Counted from the stretch's first letter, positions 42,820 through 52,543 are shown. The stretch is 64,000 nucleotides of DNA from Microbacterium wangchenii (GCF_004564355.1 NZ_CP038266.1:3100001-3164000); one strand, 5' to 3'. Translations and numbers: made by a program. The notes: a model not told the origin generated them from the letters alone.

Positions 42820-43071
42820 ATGGGATTCATGGACGACGCGAAGCGTGCGGCAGAAGAAGCCGCGCGCAAGGCCAAGGATGCGTGGGAGGACATCACCGAC
42901 AAGAACGACGATCATCCCGACACGCACGGCACGGCTGCCGGGCGCACGAAGGAAACGCCGGCGACCGGCGACAACAGTCAGCCCGCCGCCGACACCCGCA
43001 GAGCGGATGCCGAAAGCGGGAACGCTCAGCACCAGAACGAAATGGGCGAGCAGCTGCGCCGCGACCCCTGA
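42820..43071 (+). CDS. Small hydrophilic hypothetical protein, 83 aa
   Basis: No recognised domain. Residues 1-30 are a charged amphipathic helix (GFMDDAKRAAEEAARKAKDAWEDITDK) and the rest is Thr/Ala/Asp-rich and probably disordered. It recalls CsbD/LEA-like stress proteins in composition only. A very strong ribosome site (GGAAGGAGGAAGAC) precedes the ATG, so it may be highly translated. It is followed by a hairpin at 43113. Confidence 0.65.
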   Translation: MGFMDDAKRAAEEAARKAKDAWEDITDKNDDHPDTHGTAAGRTKETPATGDNSQPAADTRRADAESGNAQHQNEMGEQLRRDP

Positions 43072-43112
43072 CCCGCGCGCGCGGCCGCGCCCGCGACTGC
43101 GCGCACGAATGG

Positions 43113-43140
43113 AGGGCCTCGGCGATCATCCCGAGGCCTT
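43113..43140 (+). terminator. Hairpin after the hydrophilic small protein gene
   Basis: GGCCTCGG (43115-43122) pairs with CCGAGGCC (43131-43138), extended by two weaker pairs, around an 8-base loop. TTCCCCC follows, so the T tail is short. Confidence 0.5.
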
Positions 43141-43194
43141 CCCCCTGCGCCCCAGCCAGGGGCGTCCCACCGCACCACACACACGGAGGTATCC

Positions 43195-43614
43195 ATGGGC
43201 TCATCACCCAACCGTCTCGTCGCCGTCATCTTCGGAGCCGTCTACGCCCTCGTCGGCCTGCTCGGGTTCACCGTGACCGGCGCCGTCGAATTCGCCGGAC
43301 CCGACGGCGAGCTCCTCCTGGGGATCTTCCAGGTGAACCCGCTGCACAACATCGTGCACCTGCTGATCGGCCTGGCCCTCCTGGTCGGCGGCATCGCCGG
43401 CGTCCGCGCCGCCAAGACGGTCAACATCATCGTCGGTGCGGCGTACCTGCTGCTGGGCATCGTCGGCTTCTTCCTCGACGGACCCGCCAACTTCCTGGCG
43501 CTCAACGTCGCCGACCACTTCCTCCACCTGGCCACGGCGATCATCCTCCTGGGTGTCGGCCTGGCCGCCGACCGGGAAGTCCGCAACAGCACCACCCGCA
43601 CGCGCGCCGCGTAA
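43195..43614 (+). CDS. DUF4383 four-helix membrane protein
   Basis: 139 aa. Four hydrophobic helices (about 9-27, 47-66, 73-91 and 104-122) and the family motif NPLHNIVHLLIGLALL, with the repeated NVADHFLHLATAIILL, identify DUF4383. Function unknown. The ribosome site GGAGGT precedes ATG 43195. The next membrane-protein gene starts 10 bp after its stop. Confidence 0.88.
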   Translation: MGSSPNRLVAVIFGAVYALVGLLGFTVTGAVEFAGPDGELLLGIFQVNPLHNIVHLLIGLALLVGGIAGVRAAKTVNIIVGAAYLLLGIVGFFLDGPANFLALNVADHFLHLATAIILLGVGLAADREVRNSTTRTRAA

Positions 43615-43624
43615 GGGACTCTGC

Positions 43625-44197
43625 ATGCCGGTGCTCACCGCGACCCGCGCCGCCCCCGCACGTGATCCGCGTGCGGGGGCGGCGCCGGTCGCGTTCACCG
43701 GATCATGGCCGGCCGTGGGAGCGTGGGGAGCCGGCCTGGTCGTGGCGGGCCTGGGCGCAGGGGCCATCGCCGGTCCGAACGGCTCGGGGCCGTCACGCGC
43801 GGTGGGTTTCCTCGTCTTCTCCCTGGGCCTTGCCTGGCTCGCCTGGGGAACCGCGGCCCTCTCGCGTGGGCGCATCCCGGCCCCGCGCGCCGTGGCCGGC
43901 GGCGCGGTCACCGGGATGCTGCTGCTGGCAGCTCTGCTGGTGCTCTCGCCGGCGCACACGAGCGTCTTCGCCGTCGGGACGGCGATGGGCCTCCTCCTGG
44001 CGGTCGCCCTGTGCACCGCGGGTGCACTCCGGCGGCCCCACGACGAGCGCCCCGCCCGAGCCATGAGCGTGTGGGGACTCGTGCTCGCCGCAGCCGTGCT
44101 CTCGGTCGTCGTGACGCCCGCCCTGACCGCATCGCGGGACGCGGTACTGCTGCGAGAGGACGGCACGGTGCCCGTCGTCACGCACGACGGGCACTGA
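43625..44197 (+). CDS. Hypothetical polytopic membrane protein, 190 aa
   Basis: No family recognised. A 23-residue Ala/Arg-rich start is followed by about five membrane helices (around 31-50 WPAVGAWGAGLVVAGLGAGAIA, 60-78, 87-108, 113-130 and 146-165) and a short extracellular or cytoplasmic tail. It is downstream of the DUF4383 gene in a probable two-gene unit. The ATG at 43625 is preferred because the next in-frame codons upstream are antisense to DUF4383 reading. Confidence 0.6.
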   Translation: MPVLTATRAAPARDPRAGAAPVAFTGSWPAVGAWGAGLVVAGLGAGAIAGPNGSGPSRAVGFLVFSLGLAWLAWGTAALSRGRIPAPRAVAGGAVTGMLLLAALLVLSPAHTSVFAVGTAMGLLLAVALCTAGALRRPHDERPARAMSVWGLVLAAAVLSVVVTPALTASRDAVLLREDGTVPVVTHDGH

Positions 44198-44203
44198 CGA
44201 CGC

Positions 44204-45157
44204 TCAGCCGACGGGGTGGATCGTCCAGCCCGCGGCGACCGGCTCGCCACCCGGCTCCAGCAGCAGCAGGCCGGTGTCGAAGTCGTAGCTGCCGGCATTG
44301 AAGGCGTCGGGGGCGCACGTCATGGGCTCGACCGCCAGCCCGGTGCGATGCGCCGGCGACGCCTCGCCCTCCGGCTGGTCCGCGGTGTGCACCTGCACCC
44401 ACGGGCAGTCGAGGGACCATGTGATCGCCGCTCCCCGCCCGGTGCTGTCGGTCACCGCGACCGTCGTCGTCCCGTCGGCGGTGCGGTCCAGGCCGGTGAA
44501 GGCGTGGTCGATCTCGACGCTGCCGACGCGGCGCGCCGCGCGGAAATCGAAGCGCTCCGGGTCGGTCGTCACATCGGCCAGGCGCGTGGGGACGAGCCGG
44601 TCCGGCGTCACCTCAAGTACCCGTGACGCCGGCAGGTGCAGCATCCAGTCGTCGACACGGCCCTCCCCCGCGACGAGGTAGGGGTGCGGGCCGGTTCCCC
44701 ACGGCGCTGCGGAGTCACCCTCGGTGTGGGCCCGGACGGTCTGGGTGAGACCGTCCGCGGCGAGCACGAAGCTCGTCTCCACATGCACGCGCCACGGGTA
44801 GCCGGTCTGCGGCTCGACGGTCGCGGCGAGGGTGACATGACTCGGGCCCTTGTCGGTCACGGCATACTCGGTCCACGCGAGCAGACCGTGCAGCGCGTGC
44901 GACCGGCTGCGCTCGGTCAGCGGCAGGAGCTGATCGGCATCGGCGAACCGGTAACGCCCGTCCACGACGCGGTTGGGCCACGGAGCCAGGGTCGCGCCGC
45001 GGTAGCCGGGACGCACCTCATCCGCCTCGAAGCCGAGCACGAGGGGCCGACCCTCGTGCTCGTACGCGCGCAGGGAGGCTCCCACCCCCGCGATGATCGC
45101 TTGTGCATCACCGGCGCGCAGGCAGTGCTGAGTGCCCGAGAGTGGGGTGCGTGCCAT
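44204..45157 (-). CDS. galM: Aldose 1-epimerase family protein
   Basis: 317 aa. The conserved His pair is in SRSHALHGLLAWTEY and GTGPHPYLV, and the catalytic Glu is in HRTGLAVEPMTCAPDAFN (EPMTC), as in GalM-like mutarotases. It interconverts the anomers of a hexose or pentose. It overlaps nothing but follows the araA stop by one base, so it is the third enzyme gene of the arabinose operon and probably acts on L-arabinose. The ATG at 45157 gives the normal length. Confidence 0.9.
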   Translation of the reverse strand: MARTPLSGTQHCLRAGDAQAIIAGVGASLRAYEHEGRPLVLGFEADEVRPGYRGATLAPWPNRVVDGRYRFADADQLLPLTERSRSHALHGLLAWTEYAVTDKGPSHVTLAATVEPQTGYPWRVHVETSFVLAADGLTQTVRAHTEGDSAAPWGTGPHPYLVAGEGRVDDWMLHLPASRVLEVTPDRLVPTRLADVTTDPERFDFRAARRVGSVEIDHAFTGLDRTADGTTTVAVTDSTGRGAAITWSLDCPWVQVHTADQPEGEASPAHRTGLAVEPMTCAPDAFNAGSYDFDTGLLLLEPGGEPVAAGWTIHPVG

Positions 45158-45158
45158 G

Positions 45159-46670
45159 TCAGAACCCCTGCGCGAGCCGGTAGTACGCCTGGTTCCAGCG
45201 CAGCTCGTGCTGGAACCCGCGGACGGTGGTGTCGGCATCGATCACGACGAGCTCGGTCGCGGCGATCTCGGCGAAGTCGTGGAACACCTCGATGCCCACC
45301 GCCGTGGTCATGACGGTGTGGTGGGCCGCTCCTGCGGCGAGCCAGCACGCGGCCGATGTGGCGAAGTCCGGCTGCGGCTTCCACACGGCACGCCCCACCG
45401 GCAGCTTCGGCAGATCGGGCGCCTCGATGTTCTCGACGACGTTCGCGGTGAGGCGGAAGCGGTCGCGCATGTCGCTCATCGCCACGACGAGTGCCGGACC
45501 CGGATCGGCGGTGAAGACCAGACGCACCGGATCGTCCTTGCCGCCGATGCCGAGCGGGTGGATCTCCAGGCGGGGCTTCGCGGTCGTCAGCGAGGGCGAC
45601 ACCTCGAGCATGTGCGCACCGAGGATCTTCTCGTCGCCCGGAACGAGGTCGTACGTGTAGTCCTCCATGAGGCTCGCGCCGCCGGGGAGACCCGCGCCCA
45701 TGACGTTGGCGACACGGACGAGGATCGCGGTCTTCCAGTCGCCTTCGGCGCCGAAGCCGTACCCTTCCGCCATCAGTCGCTGCACGGCGAGCCCCGGCAG
45801 CTGCCGGAGGGCACCGAGGTCTTCGAAGCTCGTCGTGAACGCCCCGAACCCGCCCTCCTCGAGGAAGGCCCGCAGCCCGAGCTCGATGGCGGCGCCGTCG
45901 CGCAGCGACGAGTGCCGCTCGCCGCCGGCGCGCAGCTCCGGCGCGACGTCGTAGAGCTCTTCGTACTCGGCCACGAGCGCGTCGATCTCCGCCTCGGATG
46001 CCGCGGCGACGGCATCGGCGAGATCGTTGACGCCCCACGTGTTCACCTGCACGCCGAAGCGCAGCTCGGCCTCGGTCTTGTCACCCTCGGTCACGGCGAC
46101 GTAGCGCATGTTGTCGCCGAAGCGCGCGAGCTTGAGCGAGCGCGCGGCCGCCCATCCGGCCGCCGCGCGCTGCCAGTCCTCGATCTGCTGCCGGACGGCG
46201 GGGTTCGAGACGTGTCCGACCACCGTCTTGCGCGCCACGCCGAGCCGCGTCTGGATGTAGCCGAACTCGCGGTCGCCGTGCGCGGCCTGGTTCAGGTTCA
46301 TGAAGTCGAAGTCGATCTCCGACCACGGCAGCTCGACGTTCGCCTGGGTGTGCAGGTGCAGGAGGGGCTTCTGCAGCGCGTCCAGCCCGCCGATCCACAT
46401 CTTCGCCGGGCTGAACGTGTGCATCCAGGCGATCAGGCCGATCACCTCGTCGCGCGCGTTGACGTCGAGTGCGAGGCGACGGATGCTGTCGGCATCCGTG
46501 AGCACCGGCTTCCACACGACCTTCACCGGAAGACCGTCGAGCCCGCCGACGACGGCCTGGGACTGCTCGGCGACCTGGCGGAGGGTCTCCTCGCCGTACA
46601 GGCCCTGACTGCCGGTGACGAACCAGATCTCGAACGCATCGAGCGAGGTGGACAGCGGGGTGCGGGTCAT
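45159..46670 (-). CDS. araA: L-arabinose isomerase
   Basis: 503 aa, full length for AraA. Motifs include [22 protein letters not shown] at the N-terminus, [43 protein letters not shown], the metal-ligand segments around [32 protein letters not shown], and AGAAHHTVM near the C-terminus. It converts L-arabinose to L-ribulose. It lies 27 bp downstream of the FGGY kinase gene. Confidence 0.97.
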   Translation of the reverse strand: MTRTPLSTSLDAFEIWFVTGSQGLYGEETLRQVAEQSQAVVGGLDGLPVKVVWKPVLTDADSIRRLALDVNARDEVIGLIAWMHTFSPAKMWIGGLDALQKPLLHLHTQANVELPWSEIDFDFMNLNQAAHGDREFGYIQTRLGVARKTVVGHVSNPAVRQQIEDWQRAAAGWAAARSLKLARFGDNMRYVAVTEGDKTEAELRFGVQVNTWGVNDLADAVAAASEAEIDALVAEYEELYDVAPELRAGGERHSSLRDGAAIELGLRAFLEEGGFGAFTTSFEDLGALRQLPGLAVQRLMAEGYGFGAEGDWKTAILVRVANVMGAGLPGGASLMEDYTYDLVPGDEKILGAHMLEVSPSLTTAKPRLEIHPLGIGGKDDPVRLVFTADPGPALVVAMSDMRDRFRLTANVVENIEAPDLPKLPVGRAVWKPQPDFATSAACWLAAGAAHHTVMTTAVGIEVFHDFAEIAATELVVIDADTTVRGFQHELRWNQAYYRLAQGF

Positions 46671-46697
46671 GAGGCGTCCTTCGGAACAGGGGTCGGA

Positions 46698-48299
46698 TCA
46701 GAGAGCGGCTGCGGCGGCGGCCTCGGCCGCGATGCCCGCACGGTAGCGCTGGAGATAGTCGGCGTACCCGGCGACGTCGCCGGCGTCGGGGGCAGCCGTC
46801 GCGAACGCCGCGTCGGCGAACACGCGCTCGCGGAGATACCCGTCGAGGTCGATCCGGCCCGCTTCGGAGAGGTACGACGCCAGGACCGCGATCCCCCAGG
46901 CGCCACCCTCGGAGGCCGTCTCCGCGACGGTGACGGGGGCACCCAGCGCGCCGGCGAGGAAGCGCTGGGCGACTCCAGCGGTGCGGAAGATGCCACCATG
47001 CGCATACATCTCATCCAGCGCGGCACCCTCCTCGGCGAGGATGCGCATCCCGATGCTCAGCGTGGCGAACACGCCGTACACCTGGGCCCGCATGAGGTTC
47101 GCGAGGGTGAGCCTGCTCCCGGGTGTGCGGACGACGAGCGGACGCCCCTCCGCGAGCCCCACGATGGGCTCCCCGGCGAGGTGGTTGTACGCGAGCACAC
47201 CCCCCGCATCCGGCTCCCCGGAGAGGGCCTCGGTGAGGAGCGTGGCGAACACCGCGTCGGAATCGGCAGGCGAGCCCGAGGCGGCCGCGAACCGGCCGAA
47301 GACCTCGGCCCACGCCGCCAGTTCGCTCGCGCCGTTGTTGCAGTGGACCATCGCGACGAGGTCGCCCGCGGGCGTCGTGACGAGATCGATCTCCTCGTGC
47401 ACGCGCGGCAGCGGGCGCTCCAGGACGACCATCGCGAAGATGCTGGTGCCCGCACTGACGTTGCCGGTGCGCGGCGCGACGGAGTTGGTCGCGACCATCC
47501 CCGTCCCGGCGTCGCCCTCCGGCGGGCACATCGGGATGCCGGGGCACAGCCGGCCCGTCGGGTCGAGCCACGCGGCACCCTCGGGGGTGAGCTCCCCCGC
47601 GGGCTGACCCGCCACCCGCACCTCGGGCAGGAGCTCGGCGAGAGGACGACTCAGCGGCGACGGGGCGATGAGCTCGTCGTAACGGGCCACCAGAGCCGCG
47701 TCGTAATCGCGCGTCACCGGGTCGATCGGGAACATCCCGGAGGCATCGCCGACCCCGAGCACGCGGCGTCCGGTCAGGCGCTCATGGACGTAGCCGGCGA
47801 GGGTCGTGATCGCGTGGACGCGGGGCACGTGCGCCTCACCGTCCCGCACCGCCTGGTGGAGGTGGGCGATCGACCAGCGCAGCGGGATGTTGACCCCGAA
47901 CAGCTCCGTGAGCTCGGCGGCGGCCGCGCCGGTGGAGGTGTTCCGCCATGTGCGGAACGGCACAAGCAGCTCGCCGTCGGCGTCGAAGGCGAGGTAGCCG
48001 TGCATCATCCCCGAGACGCCGATCGCCCCGAAGGTCGCCGGCTGCACGCCGTATCGGCGCTCCACGTCTGCCACGAGGTCGGCGTACGCCGCGCGAAGCC
48101 CCGACTCCACCGCATCCAGGGAGTACGTCCACGTGCGGTCGACGTATTCGTTCTCCCACGCGGCACTGCCGACGGCGATCACGTCGGCCGGGTCCTCCCC
48201 CACGAGGCAGGCCTTGATGCGGGTCGAACCGAGTTCGATGCCGAGCGACGTGCGCCCGTTCTCGAGCTGGTCCCGGATGCGGTCGTCGGCGGCGCTCAC
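46698..48299 (-). CDS. FGGY-family kinase, probable L-ribulokinase
   Basis: 533 aa. The N-terminal ATP/phosphate strand is LGIELGSTRIKACLVGED. GVSGMMHGYLAFDADGELLVPFRTWRNT is the sugar-binding region, and a second ASKHA motif is at GNVSAGTSIFAMVVLE. It differs from classic AraB and looks like the FGGY proteins of the AraK type that replace it in some bacteria; I infer L-ribulose as substrate from the araA neighbour. The GTG at 48299 is chosen because GAGGA lies at proper spacing; an ATG at 48323 lacks a ribosome site and would overlap the lacI-like gene. Confidence 0.85.
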   Translation of the reverse strand: MSAADDRIRDQLENGRTSLGIELGSTRIKACLVGEDPADVIAVGSAAWENEYVDRTWTYSLDAVESGLRAAYADLVADVERRYGVQPATFGAIGVSGMMHGYLAFDADGELLVPFRTWRNTSTGAAAAELTELFGVNIPLRWSIAHLHQAVRDGEAHVPRVHAITTLAGYVHERLTGRRVLGVGDASGMFPIDPVTRDYDAALVARYDELIAPSPLSRPLAELLPEVRVAGQPAGELTPEGAAWLDPTGRLCPGIPMCPPEGDAGTGMVATNSVAPRTGNVSAGTSIFAMVVLERPLPRVHEEIDLVTTPAGDLVAMVHCNNGASELAAWAEVFGRFAAASGSPADSDAVFATLLTEALSGEPDAGGVLAYNHLAGEPIVGLAEGRPLVVRTPGSRLTLANLMRAQVYGVFATLSIGMRILAEEGAALDEMYAHGGIFRTAGVAQRFLAGALGAPVTVAETASEGGAWGIAVLASYLSEAGRIDLDGYLRERVFADAAFATAAPDAGDVAGYADYLQRYRAGIAAEAAAAAAL

Positions 48300-48309
48300 G
48301 GGGATGTCC

Positions 48310-49386
48310 TCACAGTGCTTCATCGGCTGGGGCGGGGGGTTCTCGCGGAATGTTACCGGTCTCATCGCCGGTTCGCGAACGAGGCGGCGGGGCGGTCGAG
48401 GCGCGCCGCACGAGGCGCGGCGGTGCCGGAGGCGCCGGCGGATCGCCGACCACGTCGGCGACGACCCGGTGCGCCTCCCCGTCGAGGTCGAGGCGCACGG
48501 TGGTCAGCGCGGGTCGGTAGAACGCGGCATCCGGATTGTCGTCGAAACCCGTGACGCTGACGCGTCCCGGCACGTCCACCCCTCGCGCGTGCAGCCCGGC
48601 CATCAGTCCCAGCGCCATCTGGTCGTTCGCCGCGACCACGGCCGTCGGCCCGTCCGCCGTCGCCACCGCCGCGGCCACGGCGGTCGCGACGGCGAAGCCG
48701 GCCGCAGCGCTCCAGTCGCCGGTCCACGATGCGGCCGCCGCCAGCCCCTCCGCACCCAGCGCGCAAGCGACGCCGCGGGAGCGCGCAGCCGCCTCGGTCC
48801 AGTCCTCCGGCCCGGCCAGTTCCGCGATGCGGCGGTGGCCCAGGCCGACGAGATGGCGCACGGCGAGCGCGGCGCCCTCCTCCTGCCGGCGCGCCCCCGA
48901 CCCGTCGTGCAGGACGACGACCGGGACCCCCGGACGGGCCTGCGCGACCGCGTCGCGGGTGAGGGCGTGGGCGGCGACCAGGACGATGCCATCCACCCCC
49001 TGGGAGAGCAGGTGGTGCACCGCAGCGACGACCGATGCGGCATCGGCGGCATCGGCGTACGCGGTGGCGACCCATCGTCCCCGGGCGCGCGCGGCGGCCT
49101 CGATCGCGGCGATCCCGGCCGACGGCCCGTAGAGGGCCGGGGCCGATGCCACGACGCCGAGCGTGCGGGTCGTGGCCGTGCCCAGCGCACGGGCGGCGTT
49201 GTTCATGCGGTAGCCGAGCGCGGAGACGGCCTCGCGCACGCGGGCTCGCGTGTCGTCGCGGATGTTCGCGTGGCCGTTCAGCACGCGCGACACCGTCTGC
49301 GGTGACACCCCCGCGGCTCGGGCGACATCGCGGACCCCGACGCGGGCTCCGCGCTCCGGCGGGAACGTGGGAGTCTCCTCGCCCAT
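48310..49386 (-). CDS. LacI-family regulator of the arabinose operon
   Basis: 358 aa. The HTH and hinge occupy residues about 17-70 (VGVRDVARAAGVSPQTVSRVLNGHANIRDDTRARVREAVSALGYRMNNAARAL). The effector domain follows, ending in an Ala/Pro/Arg-rich tail. It is directly upstream of the kinase gene on the same strand with 10 bp between them, so it may be the first gene of the operon it controls. The start at 49386 leaves 16 residues before the HTH; a later GTG (at 49341, VGVRDVARAAG) would be closer to usual LacI length. Confidence 0.9.
   Translation of the reverse strand: MGEETPTFPPERGARVGVRDVARAAGVSPQTVSRVLNGHANIRDDTRARVREAVSALGYRMNNAARALGTATTRTLGVVASAPALYGPSAGIAAIEAAARARGRWVATAYADAADAASVVAAVHHLLSQGVDGIVLVAAHALTRDAVAQARPGVPVVVLHDGSGARRQEEGAALAVRHLVGLGHRRIAELAGPEDWTEAAARSRGVACALGAEGLAAAASWTGDWSAAAGFAVATAVAAAVATADGPTAVVAANDQMALGLMAGLHARGVDVPGRVSVTGFDDNPDAAFYRPALTTVRLDLDGEAHRVVADVVGDPPAPPAPPRLVRRASTAPPPRSRTGDETGNIPREPPAPADEAL
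48350..48365. promoter_or_regulatory. Candidate operator ATGTTACCGGTCTCAT before the FGGY kinase
   Basis: 12 of 16 positions are palindromic around a central ACCGGT, with the central CG common to LacI-family sites. It lies 51 bp upstream of the kinase GTG, but inside the 3' coding part of the lacI-like gene, so chance is possible. Confidence 0.3.
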
Positions 49387-49506
49387 CGCATCCCTCCGCC
49401 CGGGCCCCCGAGGAGCCGCGCGGCCACCCTAGCGCGATGGTGGATCTCCGGCGCCGGGGGCCGCAGGCCGTCGTAGGCTCGAAGGCAGACCCCTGCGGAG
49501 GTGCTG

Positions 49507-50103
49507 ATGAGCGAGGACCCGAGGCAGGCGGCCGCGCGATATCGCCTCGAGCGGGAAGCGCGCGCGGGACGCCTGTCGCCCGAGGATGCGGCAGCCCTGG
49601 CGGAGGAGCGCGCCCGTGACGCGCCAGAGCGTGGATCGACGGCGGCCGAACGGGCGGCGTTCGTGGAGACCTCGATCCAGCAGGCCATCCGCCGCGGCGA
49701 CTTCGACGGCCTGCCGGGCGCCGGCAAGCCTCTCCCCGACCTCGGCGAGAGCCACGACCCGGACTGGTGGATCCGGCGGAAGATCGCCGCCGAACAGCTC
49801 ACCGGGCTCGGCCCGCCCGCGTTGACCCTGCGCGTCGAGCACGCCGAGATGCACCGGCGCCTGGATGAGCTGAACCGCCGCGACGACGTCCGCGAGGCGG
49901 TCGAGGACTTCAATCGCCGCGTGATCGAGGCGCGCCGGCAGCTGCTGGGCGGGCCCCCGGTGATCACCCCGACCCTCGACGTGACGGCGGAGGTGGCGGC
50001 GTGGGAGGAGCGACGCGCCGTGCGCGAGGCGGCCGCCGCATCCGCCCCGCCGCCCGAGCCCCGCCGGCGACGGCGTCTCCTGCGCCCCCGCCGCCGCTCG
50101 TGA
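49507..50103 (+). CDS. DUF1992 (DnaJ-homologue subfamily C member 28-like) protein
   Basis: 198 aa. The DUF1992 core is AAFVETSIQQAIRRGDFDGLPGAGKPLPDL (residues about 50-80), followed by DWWIRRKIAAEQLTGLGPPALTLRVEHAEMHRRLDEL. There is no J domain. The tail is Arg-rich (RRRRRLLRPRRRS). Function unknown; YhdN-like proteins of this family are widespread. The ATG at 49507 has GGAGGT upstream. Confidence 0.88.
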   Translation: MSEDPRQAAARYRLEREARAGRLSPEDAAALAEERARDAPERGSTAAERAAFVETSIQQAIRRGDFDGLPGAGKPLPDLGESHDPDWWIRRKIAAEQLTGLGPPALTLRVEHAEMHRRLDELNRRDDVREAVEDFNRRVIEARRQLLGGPPVITPTLDVTAEVAAWEERRAVREAAAASAPPPEPRRRRRLLRPRRRS

Positions 50104-50144
50104 GGCACTCGTAGGGCAGGCGCGCGGGCCGATAGGTTCGAGGG

Positions 50145-50951
50145 GTGACAGAGAACCCCGGTGCTCTCCCCGTGTCCGCGCCCCCGCGCACCGACTCGCT
50201 CCCGGCGATGGCCCTGACCGGCCTCGTCAAGCGCTTCGGCGACAAGACGGCCGTCAACGCGCTCGACCTCACGGTGCCGGCGGGGTCGTTCTTCGGCCTG
50301 GTCGGGCCCAACGGCGCGGGTAAGACCACGACCCTGTCCATGGCCACGGGCCTGCTCCGTCCGGATGCGGGGAACGCCGTCATCCACGGCGTGGACATGT
50401 GGGCCGACCCGGTGCGGGCGAAGGCGATGATCGGCAACCTCGCCGACGGCGTGCGCCTGTTCGACCGGCTCACCGGCGAGCAGCTGGTCGTCTACACCGG
50501 CATGATGTTCGGGCTCGCCCGCGAAGAGGTCACGGCGCGCACGGCGGACCTGCTGCGCATCATGGACCTCACCGAGGCCGCCGGGACCCCCGTCGTGGAC
50601 TACTCCGCAGGCATGACCAAGAAGGTCGCCCTGGCGTGCGCACTCGTCCACGCGCCGCGCCTGCTCGTGCTCGACGAGCCCTTCGAATCGGTCGACCCGG
50701 TTTCGGCCGCCAACATCGAGGACATCCTCCGCGGCTACACCGCCGGCGGCGGCACCGTCATCGTCTCGAGCCACTCGATGGACCTCGTGCAGCGCATGTG
50801 CGACCACGTCGCCATCATCGCGCAGGGCCGCCTGCTTGCCGCGGGCACCATCGACGAGGTCCGCGGCACGCAGACGCTGCAGGACCGGTTCGTCGAACTG
50901 GTCGGCGGCCGGCACCGTTCGGAGGGGCCGCAGTGGTTGCGACAGTCCTGA
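50145..50951 (+). CDS. ABC exporter ATPase
   Basis: 268 aa. Walker A is GPNGAGKTTT, the signature-like motif DYSAGMTKKVALACAL (SAGM in place of SGGQ), and Walker B LLVLDEPFESVDP, ending with the switch His in VSSHSMD. The GPNGAGKTTTLSMATGLLRP pattern is that of ABC-2-type exporters. It starts at GTG 50145 and overlaps the membrane-protein gene by 19 bp. The substrate is unknown. Confidence 0.92.
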   Translation: MTENPGALPVSAPPRTDSLPAMALTGLVKRFGDKTAVNALDLTVPAGSFFGLVGPNGAGKTTTLSMATGLLRPDAGNAVIHGVDMWADPVRAKAMIGNLADGVRLFDRLTGEQLVVYTGMMFGLAREEVTARTADLLRIMDLTEAAGTPVVDYSAGMTKKVALACALVHAPRLLVLDEPFESVDPVSAANIEDILRGYTAGGGTVIVSSHSMDLVQRMCDHVAIIAQGRLLAAGTIDEVRGTQTLQDRFVELVGGRHRSEGPQWLRQS

Positions 50952-52522
50952 AGATCCGGTTCCGGGTCCTCGGCAACACCCTCGCACGCAGCCCCTGGCA
51001 GCTCGTCGGCTTCCTCCTCGGCGCGCTCTCCGGGGTGTGGATGCTGGGGCTCGCGACCCTCGGGCTGTTCCTCATCGGCGGCTTCGGCCTGGACCCCGCC
51101 CGCTACGCGGTCACCGCCGCAGGGGCCGTGCTGACCCTCGGCTGGGTCATCGGCCCCGTCTTCGCCGCCGGCGTGGACACGACGCTGGATCCCGCCAAGC
51201 TCGCACCCTTCCCGATGTCCACGACGAAGATGATGGTGGCGATCACGGCCGGCGGCGCCACCGGGATACCGGGGATCACGACCGCCCTCGGTGCTCTGGC
51301 GACGTTCGCGGTGTGGTGGCGATGGCCGATCGCCGCCGCCGCGGCGGTGATCGCGATACCGCTGGGCTTCGCCCTGTGCATCCTCGCGTCGCGCGCCGTC
51401 GCATCCTTCGCGCAGGGGCTCGGCGGCCGACGGCGCGTGCGCGAGCTCATCGGCCTGCTCGCCTTCGCCCTCATCATCTTCGCCAGCCCCCTCATCCTCG
51501 GCCTGATCGCGGTGCTCGAATCGGCCGGTGCCGACGGCGAGCAGCTCGTCGCGCTCGTGGAGGGCCTGTCGTGGACGCCGGTCGCCGCCGCGTGGGCCGT
51601 GCCGGGGGACCTCGCCGCCGGACACCTCCTGACCGGGGCCCTCAAGCTCGCGATCGCGGCGGCCTCCGTCGCCGCGGTGTGGCTGCTGTGGCACCGGAGC
51701 CTGTCCGCGTCCCTCGTCGCCCCGCCCACCCAGTCGTCGGGCCGACGCGCCCGCGCGGGCGCGCTGGGCTGGTTCGGCATCCTGCCCACCGGAGGGACGG
51801 GCGCCTCCTGGGCGCGCTCACTCACGTACTGGCTGAAAGACCTGCGCTACCTGCAGCAGCTGCTCATCGTCCCGCTGTGGCCGGTGCTGACCCTGATCTG
51901 GAGCCGCGGCGACGTCGACGGGCCCCTCTTCGCCCTCTCCGCCCTGCTGGTGGCGTTCTTCCTGGGCGTGCTGCCCTACTCCGACGTGTCCTACGACAAC
52001 ACGGCCTTCGCGACAGTGCTGCAGACGGGCATCCGCGGCCGGGCCGACCGTGCCGGACGGATGCTGGCGGCAGCATCCGTCGGCGTGCCGGTCGTCCTCG
52101 CGGTGATCGTCATCACCGCCGCGATATCGGGACGCTGGGATCTGACCCCGGCCGCCGTGGGCGGGGCCCTCGGCATGCTCCTGGCCGGCTATGGCGTGTG
52201 CGCGGTCAGCTCGGCTCTCGTCGTGGTCCCCGTGGCCGCGCCGGGGGCCAATCCCTTCCAGCGCGTCCCCGGGCAGACCTTCCTGATGTTCCTCGCCTAC
52301 ATCGCCTGCTGGGTCGTGGCCCTGGTGATCGCCTCCCCCGCGCTGGGGCTGGCGATCGCCGCCGGGATCACCGGCTCGTCCGTGCTCGGGTGGATCGCGC
52401 TGCCGGTGGGGATCGTGGTGGGCGCGGCCGCCCTGACCGGCGGCATCCTGCTCGGCGGGCGCATCTTCGACCGGACCGCACCGGCCCTGCTGGTGCGGGT
52501 GCGCGCGTTCGCCGCATCCTGA
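50933..52522 (+). CDS. ABC exporter membrane subunit, ABC-2-like, 529 aa
   Basis: About 12 predicted membrane helices in two halves (LVGFLLGALSGVWMLGLATLGLFLIGG, ITTALGALATFAVWWRWPIAAAAAVIAIPLGF and so on). PMSTTKMMVAITAGGATGIPGI is a cytoplasmic coupling region like those of large actinobacterial transporter permeases. The GTG at 50933 has GGAGG eight bases upstream and overlaps the ATPase gene, so both subunits are coupled. It probably exports a lipid, peptide or drug, but nothing in the sequence defines which. Confidence 0.85.
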   Translation: MVATVLKIRFRVLGNTLARSPWQLVGFLLGALSGVWMLGLATLGLFLIGGFGLDPARYAVTAAGAVLTLGWVIGPVFAAGVDTTLDPAKLAPFPMSTTKMMVAITAGGATGIPGITTALGALATFAVWWRWPIAAAAAVIAIPLGFALCILASRAVASFAQGLGGRRRVRELIGLLAFALIIFASPLILGLIAVLESAGADGEQLVALVEGLSWTPVAAAWAVPGDLAAGHLLTGALKLAIAAASVAAVWLLWHRSLSASLVAPPTQSSGRRARAGALGWFGILPTGGTGASWARSLTYWLKDLRYLQQLLIVPLWPVLTLIWSRGDVDGPLFALSALLVAFFLGVLPYSDVSYDNTAFATVLQTGIRGRADRAGRMLAAASVGVPVVLAVIVITAAISGRWDLTPAAVGGALGMLLAGYGVCAVSSALVVVPVAAPGANPFQRVPGQTFLMFLAYIACWVVALVIASPALGLAIAAGITGSSVLGWIALPVGIVVGAAALTGGILLGGRIFDRTAPALLVRVRAFAAS

Positions 52523-52543
52523 CCGGGTGCAGCCGCGGCGCCC

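Noticed and set aside
45132..48554. A 1140-residue plus-strand open frame opposite the arabinose genes
   Set aside because: It is antisense to clearly identified araA and kinase genes and is rich in Arg/His/Val in the pattern produced by GC-rich complementary frames. No domain is visible.
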